Below, one piece after another: positions 34,860-47,904 of a DNA stretch of 64,000 nucleotides. Numbering within the stretch: the first letter of the stretch is position 1; each line of letters opens with the position of its first letter. The stretch is taken from NCBI GenBank assembly GCA_032988165.1, contig JANTQF010000031.1, forward strand, positions 62,001 to 126,000, in the 5' to 3' direction. The notes beneath the pieces are model-generated. The model searched no databases. It was given only the letters and a program-made list of their open reading frames with translations, and was not told the DNA's origin. Both the position numbers and the translations under genes were made by a program. Source of the stretch: Emmonsiellopsis sp. PD_33. Its lineage: Eukaryota > Ascomycota > Eurotiomycetes > Onygenales > Ajellomycetaceae.

Positions 34860-37800
34860 TATTCTTTACTCTTACTACTATCATTTATTATTACTATCAT
34901 TATTAACTATTATCTTCATCATTTATTCTCACTATCATTATTAGCTATCTACCATCATTCACTATTATTGCTCATCAACCTTATTAGAGCCATCCACACT
35001 GTAAAACACAGATATAATAGAATACAATATCTAGTAATATCTTATAAAATGTGGACATACTCCATCCACCAGCAGGGTTACCTACTTAATAGCTTGAATA
35101 GAGAGTAGATCATCTGGACATCTGGTTTTCCTTTTATAGCCTTCTTCCTTAAGGCCCTGAATGGGTTATAAGGCAAGATTACTTTAATCAGTATACTTCT
35201 ATATTTCATTAGAGATATGAAAGTATATCAATCAAAAGAACCTCACCTCTGAATCTATTCTGAGCTAACTCTATTTCTAGGTACAAGCTACAGCATATTA
35301 AGCTGGGAAACCATGTAGGGGCTAACCATCCAAAAGAGGATTAAAATCAATGATAATGATAGTTATTATTGATTATCTATTACTATCATTATGTGCCATT
35401 ACTATCATCATTGGCAGTTATTGCTATTATTTGCTGTTACTGTCATTATTAGTAGTCTCACAGGCACAAGCACACACTACATGTTACTTTGGAAGATATC
35501 AGGAAGCCTGAACAGCATGCTATAAAGTGAGAGTAAGAAAAAGGGCTGCCCAGACAGCATGTCATAAAGTAAGAACAAGAAAAAGATAGCATACCATAAA
35601 GTAAGAGCAAGAAAAAGGGCTGCCCAGACAGCATGCTACAAAGTAAGAGCAAGAAAAAAATAGCATGCCATGAAGTAAGGGTAAGAAAAAGGGCCACCCA
35701 GATAGCATGCCACAAAGTAAGGGCAAGAAAAAGAGCCATCTAGATAGCATGCTATAAAGTAAGAGTAAGAAAAAGAGCCATTGAAAAGGAGTAGAAAGAG
35801 TTACAGAAAGAAATAGAGCCTACTTTTTAATGATGATGACTGTCATTATTAATCATCTACTACTATCATTATATGTTATTACTATTATTATTAGTAGTTA
35901 TTACCATTATTTGCTATTACTATCATCATTAGTCATCTCATGAATGCAGGCACACATCTCATATTACATTGAATCATCTTTATTATTCACCACTATTATT
36001 ATATGCTATTACTGTCATTATTAATCATCTTATAGGCACAGGCACACACTGTACATTGCATTGAATCATCTTTATTATTCATCACTATCATTATATATCA
36101 TTGCTGTCATTATTGGTAGTTATTGCTATTATTTACCATTACTATTATCATTGATTGTCTCATAGGTGCAGGCATGCACTGCACATTACTTTGAATCATC
36201 TTTATTATTATCTATTAGAGTAAGGCATAAAATCCCAAGCAGCAAGATACCTAATCATCACCTAAAAAGCTAATAACCTCAATCTTACACCTACTATAAT
36301 TTAGTGTAAAGATAACTTTAACATCAGAATCCTCTTTTTCAGTAGATAAGTTACTAGCCCCTCAGCTCTTTTTGTATTTTAAAGTTTAAGTTACAGATGA
36401 AGTAGTATCACTTCTTTCACACTTAACTACCTGTACATGCTCCTACTTAACTGTTACCTCACACTAGTTATAAATTATATACTAAGGTTTTTTTGAACAA
36501 CCTAGTACCTATAGCTAACAGCAAACTTTTCACTCAGGAATATTTACTGTTACTGTCATCATTAACCATTAGTTACTACCACTATATGCTATTACTATTA
36601 TAGTTTGTAGTCAGCCATTATTACCATTATTTGTCATTGCTGTCATTATTGGCTATTAGCCATTATTACCTTTATTTGCCCTTGCTGCCATATATCAAAT
36701 AAAGATATAGAAGCCAAGCTAACATAATTCTATGATTCTATGAATGAATTAACAATCTAACATTAACACTAATGATGTGGAGAGATAGCAGTCTAAAATT
36801 CAAAAGAGGAAATAAATCAGCAGTAAATAAGAATGAAATAAAATCCACATAGGAGGCAAGTAACATACAGACACATAAAGAACATTAGGATTAATAAAGA
36901 TGATTAAAGAGACTATTAAAATAACAGTTAACCTCATACAACTAGTGATCATAGGCCTCAAACTCAGAGATCAATTAAGTAGATGTAGCAGGTAAAATAA
37001 AGATAGACTGTACTAGCACAACTAATAGAGCTACCTCATGCACCCACCCAAATAGGATTCCAAACAACCACTAAAGGTAGCAAGAAAACAGAAGGACTGA
37101 AGGCCAGGCAGGGCCTAAAAGATAGTAAAAGATGCTCATTAGAATGAGAAATAAATATAGTGATAGTATAGAAACAAGATATATATGGTGAAGAGGCAGA
37201 AGATATAGGATGATGAGGATAGAATGAAAAGAGAAGGTTAGAGTAGAAAGATCAAATCAAGTGACTCATCATATGATTAAAAGATAGTGAGTAAAATCAC
37301 ACTAAAATATCCAGATTTTCCTCACTACTAATAGCATTTTGCAACTCAACCTACTTCATACATATTTGGCAGTCAGCCATCATTGCTATTATTTGTTATT
37401 GCTGCTATAGTTGGCAGTTATCACTATTATTTGCCATTGCTGTCATTATTAGCTGTTAGCTGTTGATTACTACTATTATAGGCTATTACTATCATAGTTG
37501 GTAATCAGCTATTATCACTATTATTTGCCATTACTGTCATTATTGACTGTTGGCTGTTGGCTACCACCATTATGTACTATTACTATTATAGTTGGTAGTC
37601 AGCTATTATCACTATTATTTGTCATTACTATTATTATTGACCATTAGCTGTTAGCTACTACCATTATATGCTATTACTATCATAGTTAGTAGTCAGCCAT
37701 TATTGCTATTATTTGCCATTACTGTCATTATTAGCTATTAGCTATTAGTCACCACCATTATGTGCTATTACTGTTATAGTTGATAGTCAGCTATTATTAT

Positions 37801-37970
37801 CATTATTTGTCATTACTGTCATTATTGGCTATTAGCCATTAGCCACTACCATTATATGCTATTATTATTATAGTTAGTAGTCAGCTATTATCATCATTAT
37901 TTACTGTTGCTGCTATCATTTTTAATTGGTCTTTACTGTCACTATCATCACTACTATTATTCATCATTAC
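34860..37970. repeat. Minisatellite-like tract, X copy 2
   Basis: Same motif family and interruptions as 9680-12760. It includes the short-unit array at 35511-35780 (cataaagtaagaacaagaaa, gggctgcccagacagcatgc). Confidence 0.55.
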
Positions 37971-37979
37971 TCAAGTATA

Positions 37980-40900
37980 ATATTCAATGCTTGAATTATC
38001 TCTTCCTTGAAGTTAAGGGGTGTACTAGTATTAGGAGATGCTAAATACTCAAGAAGTGGTATAATATTAAGAACACCCACTGGGAGAACTCAGACTTGAT
38101 ACATTCAAGCATTCAGAATAGATTCATCTTCATCATTCTAATAGTATGTAATTGAGAATATTATCTCCTCATCTACATTGCTAAGAGCTATTCTGTAGAC
38201 TAATATAACTTTATAGTCTATAATAATATGATCTTTCATATCATCAAAATTTTCCTCCAATATCATCTCACACATCCATTTTAGCTTTCTGCCAGAAGAT
38301 AGCTCTTTTGGCAGTTCTTATTTACCATTTAGAACTCTACTTGAACTAGATGCCTTCAGTGCCAGTACTAATATTACTTGACTCTAACATACTAGCATCA
38401 TCATCACTATCAGAGTCATATTGTAAGTCCTGGCAGTTACTGATGATAGAGTTGTAGCCACTGATATTTCCTTTATATTTAAAAATGCTCTTCATGTAGC
38501 TGCCATGATCTAGAAGGTAGAAGATTCTCATCAAATAAAGTAGGTTATTATTTCTGTGCTACTTAACTCTGACATGCCAGCATCATCATTACTATCAGAG
38601 TTATATTATAGGTTCTGGCAGTTACTAATGATGGAGTTATAGCTGCTGACATTTCCTCTATATTTAGAAATACTCTCCATGCAGGTGCTGTGACATGAAG
38701 CCTGAGAAAGTAAGTTTCTTGTATTACTCCTTAATCTTCTGAACCTTAGTAGCACCACAAAAGCTATTACATCCTGCATGTTGATGCTATTATTAGCTGT
38801 TACTTCTATTATTAACTATCATCTCAATCATTTACTATTAGGGTCACTCTATTTACTCTATTAATTAATTGAGTAAATCCAAAGAGTAATACTTCTATAA
38901 CTTACTTGTTAAATCATCATCCTCTCATGCCTGCCTTTCTCAGCCTCTTTTCCCATATATCCACCTGCTTTCTTGCCAAACTCATAAAGTTAGGATGGTA
39001 GATAGTATTATATTAGTCCTAATTGATATAATAATTGATGAAGTATATCAGCCATTAACCCTGCTTCAACAAGAAAAACTTTAGAATTATATGGGCACTT
39101 CAAACCACATGTTCTAAAGAGTAGAACCATTAGTTGGTCAGGTACTATCTTTAATTTGTCTGACTCAGAGCAGGCTTCTCAATTTCAAGTATACCAGTAA
39201 TCTCATGTGGAAGTCTAGTTGATCCTCCACAAAGCTGGAAAACATTAATGAAGGTACCCATGTATATAACACTTCATAAAGAATCCCCATTATAGATCTT
39301 CCATGTATGATCTTTAACTATAAGAATGACCTCAAGGCATCTAACTCTCTATTCATTTATGAGAGACTGTTGATCTATCTTCTTCTTCTGAATCTAGATA
39401 TAATTCTTATACTAGCCCTTCTCTTCCTCCTACTTGAGACTACATCTAATTAGCTCCTATTTTAGTCTATTTTCTTCTACTAACTTACATCTATCAATTC
39501 ACTAACAGGATATTAACCCATGAAGCTGCACAACATACTCATCCACCCATAAAGAATCTGACTCTAAATAATTAACTATAGTTTCAGAGCTCTTCATACC
39601 ATCATATTTCTTTCACATCTCCCACATAAACACTGCAAATGCCTCCTGAAGACCATCCAACTGCAGTTACTAATATAGACTCCCAAAGTGTATCTTATTC
39701 TGTGGAAGGCCCCCCCTCTTTACTTCCTTGTACTTATAGGCTACCAGATTAAGAGCTATGCTGGGCTTGCTGACCTTGGCATTGATGAGAGCATCAAATT
39801 TGCTTGAAGAACTAGCTATTTGCATGTAGGCCTTAATGCTGTGCTGAAGAGTCTAGCAGTTAACTCAGTATATAATATATCTAATAATTTAAACCTCAAA
39901 CTCATTATGCTCATTATGCTTATTTATTCAACTAAATGGCTTCTTCACTAAATATTTATAAGCACTCTCCAAGCTACTTGTGTTCACACCATCAGTAGTC
40001 CCTATTAATTGAATAAAATCAACATAGTGTTGAATAACATGGAACTTTAAGAAGTTAAAGTGGCCATCCTTTCAGTATTTACTGAAGACATACTTTAACT
40101 TGTCAATTTAATATAGTACAGTTTCCATGTACTCTAGAGTTTCATCATCATGAGATTAGTAGTCAGTAAGCATCCAGAAGTCCATAATTATCCATAAGAA
40201 AAGAATTATAGCATCTACCTCTAAATCTTTAATTAAGAATGTAATAGTAGGGATTAGCTGTCACATCAGGGCCTCCTATTCAATCCCAGTTCATTACTTA
40301 ACCTCACTAAAGTTCTTTTGGAATATCTTTAGCCTAGTAAACCTGGGAACTAGCTTCAATTACTCATCTAGTTGCTTTATATCACCCAAATCCTCTATTA
40401 ACACAGTCATTATAGAATCAGTCTGTCTTCTCTTATAAATAGTATCCTTTAGGTGCTATCTACACCAGGTCAGCAGATGGTCAAGCAACCCTTTAAGTAA
40501 CTAATGTAGGGGATTAAGCATCATTGCCACATGAATATTAGTGAATTTATGGCCCCAGGCAAAGTTAGGTACAGGATGAACACTCATATCAGTATCAATT
40601 TCATCTCTTTTCAGTTGTTAAATAGTATCTTTTATATATTCATATGTTTACAATGGCTATCTGGTTCATAGATTCTTATATTCTTTAGGGGGGACCTAGC
40701 ATATCATACAGTGTGGGTTACTCTTAACTCCCATAAGAATGATCTATTCTTCATAGTCAGCTATTAATTCAGTAATGATGAGAAAACACTTCCAGTAGCA
40801 TTCATCAGCACAAAGAATAATAATATCATCAATCAAAAGTTTTTTAATGGCTTGTGAAGCTATCAGCTTTATTTCCAATACATTACTTAAGGCTCTTTAG

Positions 40901-42100
40901 GATGACTCACATTCAAAAATCCATTTTATAACTATATAATAGATAGTTGCTTTCATACCTCAATCCTCCTTCATCTTGACAATGAGTAGAAACCCAATTA
41001 GAATCAAACTAGAGATATCTTATTTTCATTGCATATAACTATTCAGATTCCCAATTGTCATATAAATTGGCCAGGCAGATAAATCATCATAATATTAAGT
41101 TAGAATCATCTTATCAACAGTAATAAGTAACAGCACAACTGTGACTCTATCCTTAAGTTTCTCCTGGGTGTTTCACCACCAATCTGCAGTGTGTATCTCA
41201 GTGTATACTCAATAATTCTTTTGATTGAATACTTATATGAGTATATAGATAAGATGTTTCTTAAAAGCTTCATATCTAAGTAGAAAGGAGATAATAGGTA
41301 GAACATTCTGATAGTAGAATCAGTATTCATTAGCAGAATTATCATTGATTATACTATTTACTATTATAATCTCTACTCTTCAATTCTCTATTAATATTTC
41401 CTGCTTAATAGCATCAAGCTTGCATTGCCATTCATCCACACTACCAAAGCTCAACTGGTTACTCCAAGTTTTTAATACAGGAGTTTTGAATTAGGTAGTT
41501 ACATCTCTCTTTGTTATCTGATTGTCATTGAAATACATTACCAAGCCAAAGTCTTATTCATTTTTGAAGGAATAGAAGATATTATCTCATATCCATCCAT
41601 TTAGAGGTGAAGGTGGATCTAGTATCATTACCAGTGGTGTCTTAGCTAAGCATTCTGACTCTTACTCATAGATGACTATCTATACTGTAATTGCACTGAG
41701 ACAGCTCTTCTGTACTAGAAATAGTGATATGATAACTGTAAATCCAGATGATTATAGCCCTGCCTGCACATTTAAGAGCTCTGCTAAGAACTTAGAATTT
41801 ATCAACATGACTGTATCATCATCTCCATCAATTCACAGTACATCATCAGAAGGATTAGAGTCAACTGGTAATTAACATCAGTCACTACCTAACATTAAAC
41901 AACAGTTTAAACTTACCTTGCATATGAACAGCTCTATCATCTTCCTGTGTTTCTCCTCTCTGAACACTATTTATAATAGATTTTAAGTCAATTCAGACAT
42001 ATTTTCTGCAGCAATAGGACTCATATCAATTAAGTCCACTTAGATTTAATGTTATAAACCTGCAATCATCATGAGGGCATAGGTGTCCATCAGCAGTTCA
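37980..42100 (-). pseudogene. Plavaka-type transposase, X copy 2 (decayed, better preserved)
   Basis: The same order of landmarks as in copy 1: CPHDDCRFITLNLSGL near 42050-42085 (Cys/His N-terminal segment), DWWWNTQEKLKD at about 41150-41200, WPIYMTIGNLN at about 41045-41085, CYWKCFLIIAELIADYEE at about 40740-40800, LLKGLLDHLLTW at about 40480-40520, and HFNFLKFHVIQHYVDFIQ at about 40015-40070. C-terminal readings include QLQLDGLQEAFAVFMWEM and the acidic tail YDSDSDDDASMLESS (38346-38534 frame). Fewer stops make the family call firmer here than in copy 1. Still inactive. Confidence 0.75.
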
Positions 42101-42239
42101 TTTTTTGTATATCATATTTGTGATTCAAAGTAATCTCTGTATGTATAGAAAAATTAATGTAAAATAGCTAATAAAACTTCAAATCACAACATTCAGCAGG
42201 TAATGACTAATAACCTCTACTAGTATAAATATTGCAAAT

Positions 42240-42600
42240 CACATGGTGCCAATCAACCATCAAATTTGCAACTGTGAATGTTGGACCACCAAATTTGTGA
42301 GTCATATAATGTCAATCAAGCACTAAATTTGCAACTACAAATATTAGACCACTAAATTTACAAGTCATATGGTGCTAATCAAGCACCAAATTTGCAACTA
42401 TAAACATTGAACTGCTAAATTTGCAAGTTATATGGTGTCAACCAACCACCAAATTTGCAACTGCAAATATTGAACTGCTAAATTTGTGAGTCACATAGTG
42501 CCAACTAACTGTAAACATTGGACTGCTAAATTTATGAGTCATATGATGCCAATCAACTACAAATATTGAACCATCAAATTTGCAAGTCATCAACTAATCA
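42240..42600. repeat. Tandem array of about 60 bp units, X copy 2
   Basis: Five to six units around ctaaatttgcaagtcatatg and gtgctaatcaagcaccaaat; counterpart of 17046-17345. Confidence 0.65.
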
Positions 42601-43719
42601 TAAAGGTTCTTGGACTGCTAATATTGCAAATCACATTGAGCTGTAAATATTAGCTAGGGTAGAGTGCTACAGAAGCATATAACTTAGAGTGAAGTATTCA
42701 AAGAATAATTCTAATAAATGAAAAGGTAAGATGACTGTTATTATTACTTTACAGCTACTAAATATAAAATCTAACTCTAATCAGTTCTCAACCCTATCCA
42801 CCTTGTAGTTACAGTAGATGCTTTGGCATTATATATTATTCTTTTAATATCAGATATCATGCTAGACTCATCACATCCTCTCTCTACTACTTTCTCTATG
42901 TCAATCAATCAAGCAACTCATCTGATGCTTGCATAGCCATATCATTAAACTCCTACTGCAAGTTCTGACAGTCAATAATTCTCTCTTCAAGCTTTAGATC
43001 TCCACAGATTAATTAGTAGCAGTAGGTATAATCATTTTTCTGACCTATTCAAGTAATCTAGTTTATAGTTTGTTGTTCATTGATCTACAGCCATTCAGAG
43101 GCCATCAGAATCAGATTGCAGGCTCTGACAAGTATGAATCCTTAGGCAAGAATTATTAGAGTAGTAATAACAATAAGTGGAATTTTCTCATCACTATAAT
43201 TTGATAGTACCTTATTGAAGTTAAACACATCAATTAGATCTTGTCTGTCTGTAAGCTTTACAGACCCATATAGCACTACAACAGGATAATCTAGTTTCTC
43301 AAGGTACTAAAATCCAGTTAGCTTGCACTGTTGTACTGTGTAAATTCAAGAGGAGTAAGTAAATATACCTCTTCCAAAATAATAATAATGATAGGGCTAG
43401 GGATAATTATCACTAATTTCTCTGTGCAGTTATCATAGTCTTCAGATATTGATAGTTCAGCCAGCTTCTTTTTAACATACTGCACCTTTTCACCCTTGAC
43501 TAGCTAGATAAGAAAGGGGATGTAGGGTGTAGGAGATAATCAAGGTTTCTTTTTTAATTGAGAAGTTCATTTACTCTTCTTGAGTTCTTTCTCAGTGAAA
43601 TAAAACCCCTCAACAACCCTATTTTCAAAGTACTCTAAGTCTGAGTCCTCAGAGTCCTCATTCTCATTTCTATATTCTGACTTATTCTCACTGGAATCCT
43701 CATCCTCCACATTTTTACA

Positions 43720-43815
43720 ATCATTGTTGTTTTGGGATTCAACATTGTTTTGGGATTTGATGTTATTTTGAGATTTAATGTTGTTTTGGGATTTAATATT
43801 ATTTTGAGATTAAAT
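43720..43815 (-). repeat. Short coding repeats in the SNF2 gene, X copy 2
   Basis: A 21 bp unit ttgttttgggatttgatgtt repeated about four to five times; counterpart of 18385-18500. Confidence 0.55.
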
Positions 43816-44461
43816 GATGTCCAGGGCTCCAGAGAAAATCACTAGCATATGAGAACAGTAAGACTTTTCAAAAAAGTTCATTATTCACAGAGTTAATTCT
43901 TCCTCCTTTGAACCTCCTCACAACCACACATTGTAGGCATTCATGTAGGCTGCCTTGGTAGTCATAATGGCTGCATTCTCTATTTGCTGTAGAGTGTCTT
44001 TTTGAGCATTAATTAGACAAAGAATGACATTCTTATCTATATACAGGGAGAGGTTGATAATCTTCTTCTCAAACCATTCATACTTGGAGTCTCACTGGAT
44101 CATGATGTATTGAAGAATCTTTCCAAATGAAATGATTAATTCCTTTAGCTGGGCCCCAGATGCCCCTGTGAAATCCTTTTTCATGCAGTTGTTCAGTGCA
44201 GCAGTGATGTTCTAACTAAGCTTTTTGAACTCCTCTTAATAAATATAATGTAGTATGTCTGAATTCTTCTAACAATCATCCTTCAGAATGTTCATTCAAT
44301 CATGTATGTTTTCAAGACCTTTCTCAAAGGGGGTTCCACTCATTAACTAGATATTGAGGCAAGACTACTGATCATCCTCCTTCTTTATCTCATTATAATT
44401 CAAGCTCAGTATAGAATGAAACTAATGGACATTAGCATTATTCCATCCCTTCTCTAGATGA

Positions 44462-44469
44462 CATTCATC
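44462..44469. other. 8 bp target-site duplication of the MITE (left)
   Basis: CATTCATC, repeated exactly at 44838-44845. X copy 1 has a single equivalent site (gattcat around 19158). Confidence 0.9.
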
Positions 44470-44837
44470 TAGTGTTGTAAACCCGACCCGCGAACCTGCT
44501 GGGTTTCAAACCCAAAAAGAAAAAAGCCCTATGTCGGGCCCGAGGCGCCAAACCCGACGGGCTTTTTCAAACCCGACGGGTTGGCGCTAGTCCCAAATAG
44601 GCTTAGCGCCGGCCATATTAGGCTTAGCGCAGTCCCAATGCGGTTAGTGCACTCAGGCCTTGGCGCGCTAATCCAGATTTGGAACGCACTAAGCCTAATA
44701 TGGCCGGCGCTAAGCCTATTTGGGACTAGCGCCAACCCGCAACGGGCTTTTCGGGTTGACCCCCCCCGACCCGATAACCCGTTCGGGCGGGCGCCCGAGG
44801 CGGTTTTTCAACCCAAACCCGAAAAAAAACAACACTA
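44470..44837. mobile_element. 368 bp GC-rich hAT-type MITE
   Basis: Terminal inverted repeats TAGTGTTGT / ACAACACTA, an 8 bp duplication (CATTCATC), no coding capacity. The interior is a large inverted repeat: ggcgctagtcccaaataggc near 44582 returns as its complement near 44710-44735, which is why both strands show the frame MALVPNRLSAGHIRLSA. The 8 bp duplication and the TAGNG-like end fit the hAT superfamily. It is rich in CG while everything around it has almost none, so it arrived after decay of the region or escaped it by size. Confidence 0.85.
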
Positions 44838-45919
44838 CATTCATCACAGACTAGTAGGCCTCAGCTCCATGAATGTCATAATTTTACCAACTAACCATGC
44901 ATACAGTTCATCATTAGTGGTGAGGTCAGAACAATATAATTATTAGACACTTATTAGTTCAAGTTGATATCTGAAAGTAGATATACCTTGACACTTGAAC
45001 TACATTCATAGATCCTCTTTTCCATAGTAACCTCAGAAGCTATAAGAGGCTGCATGAATAATTACAACAGCAACTCAGAATTAACAACCTCAATGAACTT
45101 GTCAACCCATATAAATAGGAGGGATAGTGGGACCATAATAAGAGATACCTCTAAGTTAATTTCAAATACTATCTTCAGTGCTCTCAGTTTAGTATCTAGC
45201 TCTATACATATAGTACAGACACACCTAAAGGGCTATCAAAATTATATTAGATATGGAGCAGTAATATCCACATCTCATAAATGGTGTTTATGAGTGGTAT
45301 CAGAATTGGGTTCCTAGGAGCAACAAACTAATCTATAATTCAATGCCATCAAGAATCTAAGAATAATATAGGTGAGAAGCTCAGTAGTCTTTCCTACCCT
45401 CATTTTATCATCTAAAATCTTCTCTCTTGCAGGCCTTTTGTCATTCATCAGCATCCAGAAGGTAGTAAATAGCTGATACATGAAGCTAATCCTCTTCATA
45501 TATAATATATTGATTTCAGGTGCAGAAGATTTGTAGTCAATACTATTATCCTCAAATATGAAGAAGTATGCAAACATTCTCTCCATGTGTTTGTTGAGTT
45601 GGTAGCATTCTTCTGTGTCTACTACTTAAGATATCAGACTCACTTCATTAAAATTAGTGAAATCATCTTGATAATCAGCCTTAATATTGGTTTCTAACTG
45701 GCCATCAGAATCAAAGACCTCAATGGGCTCTTAAGTAGTACTTTTTGGTGTTGGACTGTCTTCTATACTACTGGCTGGATCAGTAGGAGATGAAGGTACC
45801 TCAGAAGATGACTTAATCAGTAGATTAGGTATTAGGGAGTTTATTGCCATTTAATTCTTTTCTGTACCACTAGTAGTACTGGCAGGGAATGCAGATGCCT
45901 TAAGAGATGACTCAACTGA

Positions 45920-46030
45920 TAGATCATCTTTTAGGATTGAATTATCTTTTAAGATTGAATCATCTTTTGGGATTGAATTATCTTTTAGGATTAAATCATC
46001 TTTTGAGATTACATCATCTTTTAGAATTAA
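45920..46030 (-). repeat. Seven-residue coding repeats (ILKDD type), X copy 2
   Basis: A 21 bp unit attgaatcatcttttgggat on the + strand; counterpart of 20210-20345. Confidence 0.55.
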
Positions 46031-47689
46031 ACCATCTATATTAGCATTGAATAGTATAGTAGAAATAGTATTATATCTTAGAGCTTCAGTGTTATCATCA
46101 TCATCATCAAAGCCAGCTAAATATTTATGCTTGTTGGATTTCTCTCAGATCTCAAATCAAACTACCCACTACTATAATAGTATATTCAGTTTGACTACTC
46201 TATCTGCAAAGAAGGCTGCTTTACATCAAGTGATTCATAAGGTTGCTTGATCAATCCTGATGCCAACTAACTGTTCTAAATAGTATAGATCTATAAGAAA
46301 GACTTACTAGACCTCTGAGTTGAAATAAATGACATTATTACTCTTTAGCTCTTCCAGCCAGTCATTATGATCCTCCTTTGTAAGATAGTTGACTGAGTTC
46401 AGTTCCCCAGCTATGCAAGATGCCAGATCTGCTGATGTGCACACAGTGAGCTGATCATCTTCATCCATCAGAGAGTTAATAGTATGGAACTTCATATGTT
46501 AGACCCAGTTATCAAGTATGTTTAGTGTTAGTTTGGCAGCTTCAAAATCTGAAGTATAAGTAAAGGATAGTAAAGACCCACAGTTACTACTGTAGCTGGC
46601 TATTATCATTGATCTCTCTGATTAATATGCTAATGAGGTTTGTCATGTCAGTGGTAAGAGCTTCTGATACTCAAAACTGGGCTCTTTAGGTTCAACTGAT
46701 GGATAGATTGGTGTGGATGTTTTAAGATTAGATGGTGTTTTAGAATTAGACAGTGTTTTGGGATTGAATGCTATTTTGAGATTAGATGCTATTTTAAAAT
46801 TAGATGGTTACTGATCCCTATTATATTTCCAAGTCATCATATAGATTTATTTACTGAAGAGGTTAATAATGATAATTCAGTAACTATCTATAATATATCT
46901 ATCATTATTGAGGGGTTCCTCAGCCCATCTAGTAGAAATATTCATCACATTTAATAGGCCTTGGCTGATGCATTCATTAATAGTGCAGATCCTAAATTGC
47001 TTCTCATAGTCAGTATCCTACTTAACCACATGGTAGTTAGAGGGTACTGCAAGCCATTAATTGAATTTAGCCTTGAGCTGATTCAGATCTCATACTGCAC
47101 AGCTCATAACTTTACTGATCACTTCATCAGATAGGATATCTATAATGATCTAAATGCAACTATCAGAATGAAAATATTATAAATAGAGGATATAATATAA
47201 CTTACTAGCTAACTTAGAGCTTCTTCACCAAAGTTGGCTCCAAAGTTAGCAGGGCAGTGATGGGAAGTTAGTAACAGATTAAGGCTAGATGTAAAGATCA
47301 GAATGAAAATATTATAAACAAAGGATATAGTATAACTTACTAGCTGAGTTTCTTCATCAAAGTTGGCTCTAAATCTCTGATGTTAGTAGTGAGGTAGTGG
47401 TAGTAAATTAGTAATAAGTTAGGCTGTTATAGTGTTGCAAGAAGTTAGTTGAAAAGCTTGTAAGCTTCTTAGGTAAATGATTGAGCTAAAGGCTGAATCC
47501 TAAAGCTTAAATAGATTTAACTCTATTTATAAGATTGAATAGGGATAGCTGCACAACACATCATGAGTCATTACTGAACCTTTATATTCTAATAATATTA
47601 ATCTCACTATATAATTACTTGATCCTCTCCTTTCAACAACCTTAGCCTCATAATGTGATCACTTAACTCTCATTGCTTTGATTCAAATG

Positions 47690-47830
47690 CTTTCATTAGA
47701 ACCTTTTATTTGTATGCTTTTATCTACATAATTTCATTTAGAATCTCAGATGCTTTCATTAAGATACTTTCATCAGAATACTTTTATTAGGATACTTTCA
47801 TCAGAATGCTTTCATTTAATGCTTTCAATC
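47690..47830 (+). repeat. Short tandem repeats (atgctttcattaga type), X copy 2
   Basis: Counterpart of 22010-22160, in the spacer upstream of hypothetical gene A. Confidence 0.5.
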
Positions 47831-47904
47831 TGATAATCTTGCTTTAACTATCTATTTAATATTAAAACACCATCTAATACCAAAACAACATCTAATATCA
47901 AAAT

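Larger units (their letters stand above)
42890..46840 (-). pseudogene. SNF2-family ATPase carried by X copy 2 (decayed, split by a MITE)
   Basis: Starts at the ATG pair at 46835-46840 (MMTWKYNRDQ). The N-terminal segment INSLMDEDDQLTVCTSADLA is still open at 46307-46495. ILKDD heptads lie at 45920-46030. The ATPase part has YQLFTTFWMLMNDKRPA followed by DDKMRVGKTTELLTYIILRF (45314-45586 frame), equivalent to the SNF2 Q-like region and Walker A. The helicase C part is clear: VVVLYGSVKLTDRQDLIDVF, VITTLIILA-GF-LVRACNLI, and INRITRIGQ-type motif VI with YTYCYRLICGDLKLEERI. A 368 bp MITE interrupts the DExH codons at 44470. Introns are likely but not mapped. This is one of two SNF2 copies, each in an X element, so it is element cargo rather than a host gene. 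Confidence 0.7.

Noticed and set aside
35458..35750. Cys/Leu-rich minus-strand frames resembling membrane proteins
   Set aside because: By-products of the short-unit tandem array at 35511-35780.
44529..44946. Frames MALVPNRLSAGHIRLSA on both strands
   Set aside because: Mirror readings of the palindromic MITE interior, not genes.
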